Shown here: one piece after another, positions 1 through 7,182 of the stretch | Numbering within the stretch: position 1 is the first letter of the stretch | How the letters are laid out: each line of letters starts with the position of its first letter | Source of the DNA: an uncultured Clostridium sp. | GTDB lineage: Bacteria > Bacillota > Clostridia > TANB77 > CAG-508 | Assembly (NCBI GenBank): GCA_945877035.1 | Contig: CAMCQH010000011.1 | Location: 1-51,466, forward strand | Length of the DNA: 51,466 bases | Direction of reading: 5' to 3' | Notes under the pieces: generated by a model | What the model was told of the DNA's origin: nothing | Seen by the model: the letters and a program-made list of their open reading frames with translations, nothing else | The model's database searches: none | Program-made: the position numbers and the translations under genes

Positions 1-198
1 AGAGAAACATCAACAGCAGGAGTAGGTCAAACATCATGGTACTCAGACTACTCTTGCTTCCCAGGTTACGTCGTACCATTCTTCCTACGTGGAGGTTGGT
101 GGTCTAATACCCCCTTTGCTGGTTTGTTCGATTTCCTTCGTGGTGATGGCAATAGCAGTTACAATATTGGGTTCCGCGCAGTCCTTGTGGCTCAGTAG
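1..198 (+). CDS. C-terminal end of a surface protein with an FGE/C-type-lectin-like variable end (partial)
   Basis: This is the last 65 codons of a gene that begins before the window; the frame opened at base 1 ends with TAG at 196-198. The fragment contains VPFFLRGGWW and ends NIGFRAVLVAQ. It has the same RGG...GFRAVLV layout as the end of the pilin-like protein at 34636-36396, which suggests the same formylglycine-generating-enzyme / C-type-lectin type of C-terminal domain. Base composition is far richer in G and C than in neighbouring genes. Codons such as CGT, GGT, GGC, TTC and GCT replace the AGA, GGA and GCA used elsewhere. Many codons are of the NNY type, as expected from adenine-directed mutagenesis of AAY codons by a diversity-generating retroelement. 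That origin is an inference, because no template repeat or reverse transcriptase is present here. Confidence 0.7.
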   Translation, partial: RETSTAGVGQTSWYSDYSCFPGYVVPFFLRGGWWSNTPFAGLFDFLRGDGNSSYNIGFRAVLVAQ

Positions 199-296
199 CA
201 CTTACAGTCTTTCCTTGGACTTGAAGCCCTTTTATTCGGCAGTAACATAGGAAAGGTAGTAAACATAAATACGGATGCTTATATTAACATTATTAT

Positions 297-325
297 AAAA
301 AGGGGTGCGTAAGCACCCTAAAAAT
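297..325 (+). terminator. Hairpin with GTAA loop after the variable protein gene
   Basis: GGGTGC and GCACCC pair around a GTAA loop, with A-rich flanks on both sides. It probably ends transcription of the upstream gene and could also serve the converging gene at 363-992. The other GC-rich-ended gene (stop at 36396) is also followed by a GC hairpin with a GTAA loop. Hairpins of this sort occur downstream of some DGR variable regions, but a plain terminator is the simpler reading. Confidence 0.55.
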
Positions 326-362
326 AATAGAATTAAGTAAAATACGAGGAATAGATTACTCT

Positions 363-992
363 TTAATATAAAAGAGTAATTCTATTTCCATTTTTCTTAA
401 TAAAACCTTCATCCTTTAAAGTTTTTAGTTCTCTCATCATAGCACTTCTATCTACACTTAAGTAATCGGCTAAATCAGTTAAAGAAAAAGGAATTGAAAA
501 AGTTTTACTTAAATTTCTAGTAGATAAAAGGTTAAAATATCCACGTAATTTTTCACGAGTAGAGCGTTTGGTTAAGATTTCTACTCTGGTATTTAGATCC
601 ATAACTTTATTCAAAACAAGATTAGAAAAATTTTCTGATAATGTTTGGTGGAATTTGCAATTATTTCTACATTTTTGATTAATATTATCGTAATTAAAAA
701 ATAGTACTTCACAATTTTTTTTTGCTTCTACAGAAAGTTCATTATTTGTAGTGACAATGTAAAATGCTTCTCCAAATATATCGTTTTTAGTGAAATGTTC
801 AATAATTGATTTATCACCATTTAAGTCGTATCTTACTAAGTCTGCTTCACCGTCCATTAAAATACATATTTGGTTTCTTTTTTGTATATATGTGGTTATT
901 GTTTGATTTTTTTTGAATAGTTTTTTTTGTACGCTTTTGCAGGTACAAGAAAAGTTTTTTAAAAATTCTTCTATAGTTGAGTTGTATATCAT
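363..992 (-). CDS. Crp/Fnr-family transcription regulator
   Basis: This 209-residue protein has the Crp/Fnr layout. An N-terminal cyclic-nucleotide-type beta barrel (about 20-105) is followed by a dimerisation helix and a C-terminal winged helix (about 145-209, with LTDLADYLSVDRSAMMREL as the helix-turn-helix). Six cysteines (16, 18, 43, 94, 108, 112) lie in the sensor part. The CRNNC pair followed by FH is common in clostridial members and hints at redox or metal sensing. I chose the ATG at 992 because AGGAGG lies at 998-1003; an upstream in-frame extension has no such site and would run into a palindrome. It is divergent from nrdD. Near-identical 16-bp palindromes overlap its own promoter and that of nrdD, so it plausibly represses itself and controls the anaerobic reductase. 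The effector is unknown. Confidence 0.85.
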   Translation of the reverse strand: MIYNSTIEEFLKNFSCTCKSVQKKLFKKNQTITTYIQKRNQICILMDGEADLVRYDLNGDKSIIEHFTKNDIFGEAFYIVTTNNELSVEAKKNCEVLFFNYDNINQKCRNNCKFHQTLSENFSNLVLNKVMDLNTRVEILTKRSTREKLRGYFNLLSTRNLSKTFSIPFSLTDLADYLSVDRSAMMRELKTLKDEGFIKKNGNRITLLY

Positions 993-1005
993 AAATTGCC
1001 TCCTG

Positions 1006-1036
1006 TGTCCCATAGGGGACGGTTCTGTTTGGGACA
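1006..1036. repeat. Short palindromic repeat (TGTCCC...GGGACA)
   Basis: TGTCCC and GGGACA border a 31-bp imperfect palindrome in the 5' leader of the Crp/Fnr gene. Its core GGGGACGGTTC resembles GGGGACGGGTCC in the hairpin at 3611-3647 and the GGGAC core of the palindrome at 5718-5749. It looks like one member of a small dispersed palindrome family. Confidence 0.5.
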
Positions 1037-1066
1037 TTATACAACAATTAAGTTGCATTTGCAACA
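1036..1066 (-). promoter_or_regulatory. Promoter of the Crp/Fnr gene with overlapping palindromic operator
   Basis: Read on the minus strand, -35 TTGCAA (1059-1064) and -10 TATAAT (1036-1041) are 17 bp apart. A 16-bp inverted repeat at 1051-1066 with half sites GTTGC/GCAAC covers the -35 box. A site in this position would block polymerase, so autorepression is likely. It matches the site at 1397-1412 at 13 of 16 positions by my count. Confidence 0.6.
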
Positions 1067-1083
1067 TCTATTTAGGCTTTTAT

Positions 1084-1321
1084 TTTAGAAATCCCTCTTG
1101 TACTGTTACGATTCACAGCCATTAGAATATATAAAGTCCGCGCAGGGTAATAGTTATTAATTAAACGAAGTCCTCGTGGGGACCAATGAATACTGTTAAA
1201 TGCGCTAGCATTGTTACAGTATCATTGGGAAGGACTGAGTATAATGAATAACTCTTACCCGTTGCAGGACTTTAAAATAAGTTAAGCTGTGAATCGTAAC
1301 AGTACAAGAGGGATTTCTAAA
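1084..1321 (+). repeat. Fold-back element with 36-bp perfect inverted arms and a conserved structured core (copy 1)
   Basis: Bases 1084-1119 and 1286-1321 are perfect inverted repeats of 36 bp. Between them lies a core (about 1133-1274) with further nested pairing: AAAGTCC with GGACTTT, GGGTAA with TTACCC, and a hairpin around CGCTAG. The same core occurs in opposite orientation at 15160-15369 with different outer arms that also pair. The element could be a miniature inverted-repeat transposable element or a structured RNA. It fills most of the long gap between the Crp/Fnr gene and nrdD, and I see no coding potential in it. Confidence 0.75.
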
Positions 1322-1396
1322 GTTTAAATTGTAATATAAATGTAATATAACACGAACTCTTAGAGCAAAGCCAACAAAAAAATATTTTTTTATTTT

Positions 1397-1438
1397 TGTT
1401 GTTTTTGCAACAGAAAAAGAAATTTCTTGATATATAAT
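1397..1438 (+). promoter_or_regulatory. nrdD promoter with palindromic operator in place of a -35 box
   Basis: A -10 box TATAAT lies at 1433-1438 without a convincing -35 at normal spacing. A 16-bp palindrome at 1397-1412 (TGTTG...CAACA) is centred about 40 bp upstream of the expected start point. That is the classic position of a class II site for Crp/Fnr activators. This suggests activation of nrdDG by the adjacent regulator; which protein binds is inferred from proximity and site sharing. Confidence 0.55.
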
Positions 1439-1479
1439 AGACACATAAAAGATATCAAAAATGTAGGAGGAAATGCAAA

Positions 1480-3606
1480 ATGAAAATAATCAAAAGAGAT
1501 GGAAGAATTGTTGACTATGATAGACAAAAAATCGCAGTAGCAATTGAAAAAGCCAATAGAGATGTAAAAGGTAAAGAAAAAGCAACTAAAGAGGAAATAA
1601 AAGGTATAATTGAATACATAGAAGGCATGGGTAAAAAAAGAATACTTGTTGAAGATATTCAAGATATAATAGAAGAAAGATTGATGGAAATAGGTAAATA
1701 TAAATTAGCAAAAGAATATATAGTATATCGCTATAATAGAGCATTAGTAAGAAAATCAAACACAACAGATGAATCAATTTTGGGGTTAATTAGAAATGAA
1801 AATGAAGAATTAGCAGGGGAAAATTCTAATAAAAATACAATGCTTGCTTCTACACAAAGGGATTATATTGCAGGAGAAGTTTCAAGAGATTTAACAAATA
1901 GATTATTATTACCAGAGAAAATAGTTAAAGCACATCAAGAAGGAATTTTGCATTTCCATGATGCTGATTATTTTGTACAACCAATTTTTAATTGTTGTTT
2001 AGTAAATATAGGAGATATGCTAGATAATGGTACAGTAATGAATGGAAAAATGATAGAAAGTCCAAAAAGTTTTTATGTTGCTTGTATAGTTATGACACAA
2101 ATAATTGCAACAGTAGCGAGTAATCAATATGGTGGACAATCTGTTGATATGAGACACTTAGGAAAATATTTAAGAAAAAGTTATGATAAATTCAGAAAAG
2201 AAATTGAAAGCAAATATAAAGGAAAATTACCAGAAGAAGTTATTGAAGATTTAGTTCAAGATAGATTAAAAAATGAATTAAAATCAGGTGTGCAAACAAT
2301 TCAATATCAAATAAATACATTAATGACAACAAATGGACAAACACCATTTGTAACACTATTTTTAAATTTGGAGCCAGATGACCCATATATAAAAGAAAAT
2401 GCTATGATTATTGAAGAAATTTTAAGACAAAGATTAGAAGGTGTAAAGAATGAGGCAGGGGTATATGTTACACCAGCATTTCCAAAATTAGTATATGTTT
2501 TAGATGAACATAATTGCTTAAAAGGTGGAGAATATGATTATTTAACAAAATTAGCAGTTAAATGTTCAGCAAAAAGAATGTATCCTGATTATATTTCAGC
2601 AAAAAAAATGCGTGAAAATTACGAAGGAAATGTATTTTCACCAATGGGATGTAGAAGCTTTTTATCACCTTGGAAAGATGAAAATGAAAATTATAAATTT
2701 GAAGGAAGATTTAATCAAGGTGTAGTAAGTATTAATTTACCACAAATAGCAATAATTGCAGATGGTGATGAAGATAAATTCTGGAAATTATTAGATGAAA
2801 GACTTGAACTATGTAAAGAAGCATTAATGTGTAGACATTATGCATTACTTGGAACAAAATCTGATATAAGCCCAGTTCATTGGCAATATGGAGCAATAGC
2901 AAGACTAGAAAAAGGTGAGAAAATAGACAAGCTATTATATGGTGGATATTCAACAATGTCACTTGGGTATATTGGTATTTATGAAATGACAAAATTGATG
3001 AAGGGTGTATCACATACAGTTCCAGAGGGACATGACTTTGCTATTAAAGTAATGAAGCATTTAAAAGAAAAAACGGCTAAATGGAAAAAAGAAACAAATA
3101 TTGGATTTGCATTATATGGAACACCAGCAGAGAGCTTATGTTACAAGTTTGCTCGTTTGGATAAAGAAAAATTTGGAACTATAAAAGATGTAACAGATAA
3201 GGGATATTATACAAATTCATATCATGTAGATGTTAGAGAAAAAATAGATGCATTTGATAAATTAACATTTGAAAGTGAATTTCAAAAATTATCTACAGGT
3301 GGAGCAATTTCTTATGTTGAGATACCAAATATGCAACACAATATACCTGCATTAGAAACAGCAGTTAAGTTTATTTATGATAATATTCAATATGCTGAAT
3401 TCAATACAAAATCAGATTACTGCCATGTATGTGGATTTAGTGGTGAAATTATTATAAATGATGATAATGAGTGGGAGTGCCCAAATTGTGGAAATAAAGA
3501 CCATACTAAAATGAATGTTGTTAGACGTACTTGTGGTTATTTGGGTGAAAATTTCTGGAATGCAGGAAAAACAAAAGAGATAAAACAAAGAGTTTTACAT
3601 ATGTAA
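1480..3606 (+). CDS. nrdD: Anaerobic ribonucleoside-triphosphate reductase
   Basis: Class III ribonucleotide reductase, 708 residues, which makes deoxyribonucleotides without oxygen using a glycyl radical and formate. The N-terminal 90 residues form an ATP-cone allosteric domain (MKIIKRDGRIVDYD...). The body is the ten-stranded barrel. The C-terminus has the glycyl-radical loop RRTCGYLG with the radical Gly near 686, and a zinc site of four cysteines (648, 651, 667, 670; CHVC...CPNC). The ATG follows GGAGG closely. The activase gene nrdG lies 52 bp downstream, so the two form an operon. The full-length family architecture is intact. Control probably runs through the operator at 1397-1412. Confidence 0.97.
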   Translation: MKIIKRDGRIVDYDRQKIAVAIEKANRDVKGKEKATKEEIKGIIEYIEGMGKKRILVEDIQDIIEERLMEIGKYKLAKEYIVYRYNRALVRKSNTTDESILGLIRNENEELAGENSNKNTMLASTQRDYIAGEVSRDLTNRLLLPEKIVKAHQEGILHFHDADYFVQPIFNCCLVNIGDMLDNGTVMNGKMIESPKSFYVACIVMTQIIATVASNQYGGQSVDMRHLGKYLRKSYDKFRKEIESKYKGKLPEEVIEDLVQDRLKNELKSGVQTIQYQINTLMTTNGQTPFVTLFLNLEPDDPYIKENAMIIEEILRQRLEGVKNEAGVYVTPAFPKLVYVLDEHNCLKGGEYDYLTKLAVKCSAKRMYPDYISAKKMRENYEGNVFSPMGCRSFLSPWKDENENYKFEGRFNQGVVSINLPQIAIIADGDEDKFWKLLDERLELCKEALMCRHYALLGTKSDISPVHWQYGAIARLEKGEKIDKLLYGGYSTMSLGYIGIYEMTKLMKGVSHTVPEGHDFAIKVMKHLKEKTAKWKKETNIGFALYGTPAESLCYKFARLDKEKFGTIKDVTDKGYYTNSYHVDVREKIDAFDKLTFESEFQKLSTGGAISYVEIPNMQHNIPALETAVKFIYDNIQYAEFNTKSDYCHVCGFSGEIIINDDNEWECPNCGNKDHTKMNVVRRTCGYLGENFWNAGKTKEIKQRVLHM

Positions 3607-3610
3607 TTAA

Positions 3611-3647
3611 AAAAGGGATTTGGGGACGGGTCCAAAATCCCTATTTT
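3611..3647 (+). terminator. Hairpin between nrdD and nrdG (member of a repeated hairpin family)
   Basis: GGGATTT pairs with AAATCCC, followed by TATTTT. The loop carries GGGGACGGGTCC. A closely similar hairpin with the same outer stem and T tract lies at 50593-50636. Here it sits inside the operon just before the nrdG ribosome binding site, so it may attenuate or process the transcript rather than end it. Confidence 0.55.
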
Positions 3648-3658
3648 AGGAGAAAATT

Positions 3659-4186
3659 ATGAATTATGCAGATATTAAGAAAATAGATGTAGCAAATGGT
3701 GAAGGTGTTAGAGTTTCGGTTTTTGTGAGTGGATGTAATCATCATTGTAAAGGATGTTTTAATCCATGTGCTTGGGATTTTAATTATGGGAATGAATTTA
3801 CGCAAAAAGAAGAACAACAAATAATTGAATACATGGATCATGATTATATTGAAGGGCTTTCTCTTTTAGGTGGTGAGCCGTTAGAACCTAAAAATCAAGA
3901 AGGACTTTTACCATTGGTGAAAAAGGTTAAAGAAAAATTTCCAAACAAGAATATTTGGTGCTATACTGGTTTTGATTTTGAAAAAGATGTTATGGGTACA
4001 ATGGCTAAAAATAGTGAAACTACGAGAGAGTTACTTAAATATATAGATGTTGTTGTTGATGGTAAGTTTGAAGAGGATAAAAAGGATTTGAAATTACAGT
4101 TTAGAGGTTCTTCAAATCAAAGAATTATAGATGTTCCGGAAACAGTAAAAACAGGAAAGATAATAAAAGAGGAGCAATATAGATAG
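3659..4186 (+). CDS. nrdG: Anaerobic ribonucleotide reductase activating protein (radical SAM)
   Basis: This 175-residue radical S-adenosylmethionine enzyme installs the glycyl radical on NrdD. The [4Fe-4S] cysteines are seen as C26-x3-C30-x2-C33 (CNHHCKGC), and LLGGEPLEP is the glycine-rich SAM motif. Its length is normal for the family. An AGGAG precedes the ATG. It is encoded directly after its substrate NrdD. Confidence 0.96.
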   Translation: MNYADIKKIDVANGEGVRVSVFVSGCNHHCKGCFNPCAWDFNYGNEFTQKEEQQIIEYMDHDYIEGLSLLGGEPLEPKNQEGLLPLVKKVKEKFPNKNIWCYTGFDFEKDVMGTMAKNSETTRELLKYIDVVVDGKFEEDKKDLKLQFRGSSNQRIIDVPETVKTGKIIKEEQYR

Positions 4187-4192
4187 TTATAA

Positions 4193-4221
4193 ATAGGCAG
4201 GAATATAGCACAATTCCTGTC
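4193..4221 (+). terminator. Weak hairpin after nrdG
   Basis: GGCAGGAAT and ATTCCTGTC pair around an A/T-rich loop and are followed by TTAAATTTT. The T tract is poor, so termination may be inefficient. Confidence 0.45.
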
Positions 4222-4239
4222 TTAAATTTTGTTAAAAGC

Positions 4240-4268
4240 TTGATACTTTTTAACTTATGTAATATAAT
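4240..4268 (+). promoter_or_regulatory. Sigma-A-type promoter of the Fic-fold gene
   Basis: TTGATA at 4240-4245 and TATAAT at 4263-4268 are separated by 17 bp, with GTAGGAGG and the ATG following shortly after. Confidence 0.7.
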
Positions 4269-4288
4269 AAAAACGTAGGAGGAACAAA

Positions 4289-4939
4289 ATGGAAAGTAGA
4301 TATAATATGGATATAGATGATAATATATTTTTTGCTAAAAGAAAATTAGTAGATAATGTTTATAGAAGTGCTAAATTGGAAGGAATTGCTGTAACTTTTG
4401 CTCAAACTGAAGATATTTTTAATAATGTAAATGTTGCAAATTTAAGACCAGATGAAATAATAGCAGTTTTGAATTTAAAAAATGCATGGCAATATTTATT
4501 TGATACTATAAATGAAGATGTAACGATAGATTATATAAAAAGAATTCATGAAGAAATTGCAAGTGGAATAATTAGACCTGCTGGGGAATTTAGAGATAGA
4601 GGAGTAGGAATTTCTGGAACCAATTGGAGACCTAAATTACCAAGTGAAGTTGACTATGATAAAGAATTAGAAGAATTGAAAAAAATAGAAAATCCATTAG
4701 ATTATGCTTTAGAAATGTTTTTATGGATACAAAAATCTCAAATGTTTATTGATGGAAATAAAAGAACAGCAAATTTAGTTACTAATCATGAATTTATAAA
4801 AAATGGTTTGGGAATTATAAGTATACCACCAGAACTTACTGGTACTTATAAACAGAAATTAGTTGATTTCTATGAGACGGATAATTCTGAAGAAATAAAA
4901 AAATTCTTATATGAGAATTGTATTGATGGAATAGAGTAG
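4289..4939 (+). CDS. Fic-domain protein with altered active site
   Basis: The 216-residue protein has the all-helical Fic fold. The core motif reads SQMFIDGNKRTA (about residues 150-161), against the usual HPFxxGNGR, so the catalytic histidine is replaced (Gln by position). The inhibitory-helix motif (S/T)xxxE(G/N) is present near the N-terminus as SAKLEG. Fic enzymes normally transfer AMP or other phosphate-containing groups to target proteins. Loss of the histidine predicts no such activity, or a changed one. The gene stands alone with its own promoter and a strong terminator. No antitoxin is adjacent. Confidence 0.8.
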   Translation: MESRYNMDIDDNIFFAKRKLVDNVYRSAKLEGIAVTFAQTEDIFNNVNVANLRPDEIIAVLNLKNAWQYLFDTINEDVTIDYIKRIHEEIASGIIRPAGEFRDRGVGISGTNWRPKLPSEVDYDKELEELKKIENPLDYALEMFLWIQKSQMFIDGNKRTANLVTNHEFIKNGLGIISIPPELTGTYKQKLVDFYETDNSEEIKKFLYENCIDGIE

Positions 4940-4967
4940 AAAAGGAGTGTTATAAAGCACTCCTTTT
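4940..4967. terminator. Bidirectional terminator between the Fic-fold gene and murT-gatD
   Basis: AAAAGGAGTG and CACTCCTTTT form a 10-bp perfect stem with A and T flanks on the two sides. It serves the two converging genes. Confidence 0.8.
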
Positions 4968-4983
4968 AATCTGTTTTATTTAA

Positions 4984-7167
4984 TTAGTCTTTTCTTAAAA
5001 ATCTATTCAATAATTGCTTTCTACACAAATTCTCAAATTCATCATTTAAAGGTTTTAAAGTAATATTCTCATTATATTTTCTATCTAAACAATATTTAAT
5101 AATATAATCGCAAAGTTCAGGATTTTTAGAAAGAAGAGGTCCATGTAAATAAGTTGCAATAACATTTTCTTGAAAATAGCCTTCTTCAGAATCGCCAAAC
5201 TTATTACCATTTCCAAATAATACTTTACCAAAAGAATTAGAAATATCAAAAGTTTGTCCACCATGATTTTCAAATCCTATAACTTTAGTTTTTAATCCGT
5301 TTAAATTGGCTTCTATAACAATATTTCCAATACATCTTTTTTTTCTATCTGGATTAGCTTCAGTATAATAGTCAAAAACTTCAAGACCTGGTATAATGTT
5401 ACCTTCAACACCTTTATAATATTTTCCAAATAATTGATAAGCACCACAAATAAGTAAGAAAAATACACCATTTTGGATAGCTTCCTTGATATTATCTTTA
5501 TATTTAACTAAATCATCAGCTAAAATACTTTGTTCATTGTCAGCTCCACCACCTGCAAAAACTATATCATAATTATTAAAATCAGGAGCTTTATCACCAA
5601 TTGAATATCTATCAATTATAACTGTATATCCACGAGATTCAATTCTATATTTTAAAACTTGGATATTTCCATAATCACCATAAAGTTCTAACATGTCTGG
5701 ATATAAATATAGAATTTTGAGACATTTGGGACAGTCCGAATTTGTCTCATTTTTTTGTCGAATTGTGTCGGATGTTTCATTTGATATTATTTTTCTTACT
5801 ATTTTTGAAGCGGTTTCATTTTCTTCAAGTTCTTGTCTAGCAATTTGTTTTTCTCCAAATTGTTTTAATTCTCTTCTAGTAGGTTGCAAAGAAGTATAGT
5901 TTGCAATAACATATTTTTTTACATCAGTTTTATACAAAGCTTGAACAGCTTCACTCAAATTTAGATAAGGCTCTATTTTTTTAGAAGGGAAGCCACTAGT
6001 TTTAATTCTAATAGCAATATCATAAGCCCTTGTGCCAGAAGTAATAATTCTAGATACATTATTTAGATTATTAAAATTAATATCCCAAATCCAAGAAACA
6101 TCAAAGCCATCAGCTATATTGTCATTTAAAACAAATAATAATTCTTTTTCTTTTTCATCTTCATTTAAAATACGAAGACTAACATTACTTCCAGTCGGAT
6201 TTTTTGCCAAATTTATTATTGTTAGAACACCGTTTATTTCTAATTCCTCTAATCTACCATTATTTAAAGCAAATGTTGATAATGATTTTTTTACAACATC
6301 ATTAGAAATATTATATAAACTACAAGCTGAAATAACAGCAGTATAATTATAAATTAAGTAAATGCTATTTCCTTTTATTTTATAAGTTTCATTATCTATA
6401 TTGAAACATCTATCTTTTAAATTGACATTAGTAGCTAGCTTGTAGATTTCATTATCACCAAAATCACAATTTGGACACTTAAATTTTCCTACATGAGAAT
6501 ATTGGTAATATTCATATTCTAATCTTGTTTTACAGAATGGACAGAATTTACCTTCACCAGCTTCTTTTATATTTTCAGTTGCAAAGTCATATTTATCAAC
6601 ACTAAAGTAATAAATATTTTCATTTGAAGGGTTTGCATGTCCTAATCTTGCGACATTTGGGTCATCATTGTTTAATACCAAGTTTCCATTATATGTTTTA
6701 AGAAATTCGTTTATTCTTAAAATTAAAGATTCAACTTCACCATTTCTGTCTAGTTGGTCACGGAAGAAGTTTAAGATAACTAAAGTATCTAATCTAAAAT
6801 TTTCAAATACTACAGGGATATAACTTTCATCAACTTCAAAAACTAGAAAATCAGCTTTTATTTTTCCAGTTAAAGTACAATCTTTTAAAATAGTTGAAAG
6901 TATTCCGGTTTCCATATTGTTTCCTTCAACATTACTTACAACTTTGAAACCTGCTTGTTTTAAAGTATATCCTATACAGTTATTTGTCATTGTTTTTCCA
7001 TTTGTTGCTGATACTGCAATTACTGGACAATTTACTTTGAAATATTTGAAGATTTCTGGATTCCAGTCAAATGCGATTTTTCCTAAAAAGTTTCCTCCGT
7101 TTTTATGGAATATTTTTAGTATTATATTTAATATTTTCATTGATAATATTATAAAAAAGTTTTTCAT
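4984..7167 (-). CDS. murT/gatD: Fused lipid II isoglutaminyl synthase (MurT-GatD)
   Basis: This 727-residue protein joins two subunits that are normally separate. Residues 1 to about 450 are MurT: a Mur-ligase ATP site (SATNGKT, about 53-59), a four-cysteine zinc insert (CPFC...CPNC), and the NNGRLEE motif. Residues from about 485 are GatD, a class I glutamine amidotransferase: LYLYPDMLELYGDYGNI start, nucleophile in LLICGAYQLFG, histidine in YLHGP. Together they amidate the alpha-carboxyl of D-glutamate in lipid II, using ammonia from glutamine. The ATG at 7167 follows AAGGAAGG. The junction peptide is encoded by a 32-bp palindrome (5718-5749) of a kind found elsewhere in the window. This suggests that insertion of a repeat across the gene boundary created the fusion. 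A reading error that merges two genes is possible but no frameshift is needed. Confidence 0.9.
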   Translation of the reverse strand: MKNFFIILSMKILNIILKIFHKNGGNFLGKIAFDWNPEIFKYFKVNCPVIAVSATNGKTMTNNCIGYTLKQAGFKVVSNVEGNNMETGILSTILKDCTLTGKIKADFLVFEVDESYIPVVFENFRLDTLVILNFFRDQLDRNGEVESLILRINEFLKTYNGNLVLNNDDPNVARLGHANPSNENIYYFSVDKYDFATENIKEAGEGKFCPFCKTRLEYEYYQYSHVGKFKCPNCDFGDNEIYKLATNVNLKDRCFNIDNETYKIKGNSIYLIYNYTAVISACSLYNISNDVVKKSLSTFALNNGRLEELEINGVLTIINLAKNPTGSNVSLRILNEDEKEKELLFVLNDNIADGFDVSWIWDINFNNLNNVSRIITSGTRAYDIAIRIKTSGFPSKKIEPYLNLSEAVQALYKTDVKKYVIANYTSLQPTRRELKQFGEKQIARQELEENETASKIVRKIISNETSDTIRQKNETNSDCPKCLKILYLYPDMLELYGDYGNIQVLKYRIESRGYTVIIDRYSIGDKAPDFNNYDIVFAGGGADNEQSILADDLVKYKDNIKEAIQNGVFFLLICGAYQLFGKYYKGVEGNIIPGLEVFDYYTEANPDRKKRCIGNIVIEANLNGLKTKVIGFENHGGQTFDISNSFGKVLFGNGNKFGDSEEGYFQENVIATYLHGPLLSKNPELCDYIIKYCLDRKYNENITLKPLNDEFENLCRKQLLNRFLRKD
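5718..5749. repeat. Palindrome inside the MurT-GatD linker
   Basis: A 32-bp imperfect palindrome with arms TGAGACA/TGTCTCA and inner GGGAC/GTCC lies in frame in the murT-gatD linker. It encodes residues around 473-483 on the minus strand. Its GGGACnGTCC core resembles those at 1006-1036 and 3624-3632. Confidence 0.55.
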
Positions 7168-7182
7168 ATATTTTCCTTCCTT

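Noticed and set aside
1214-1444. Small ORFs across the fold-back element at 1084-1321
   Set aside because: They consist of inverted-repeat sequence, have no ribosome binding site and no homology pattern.
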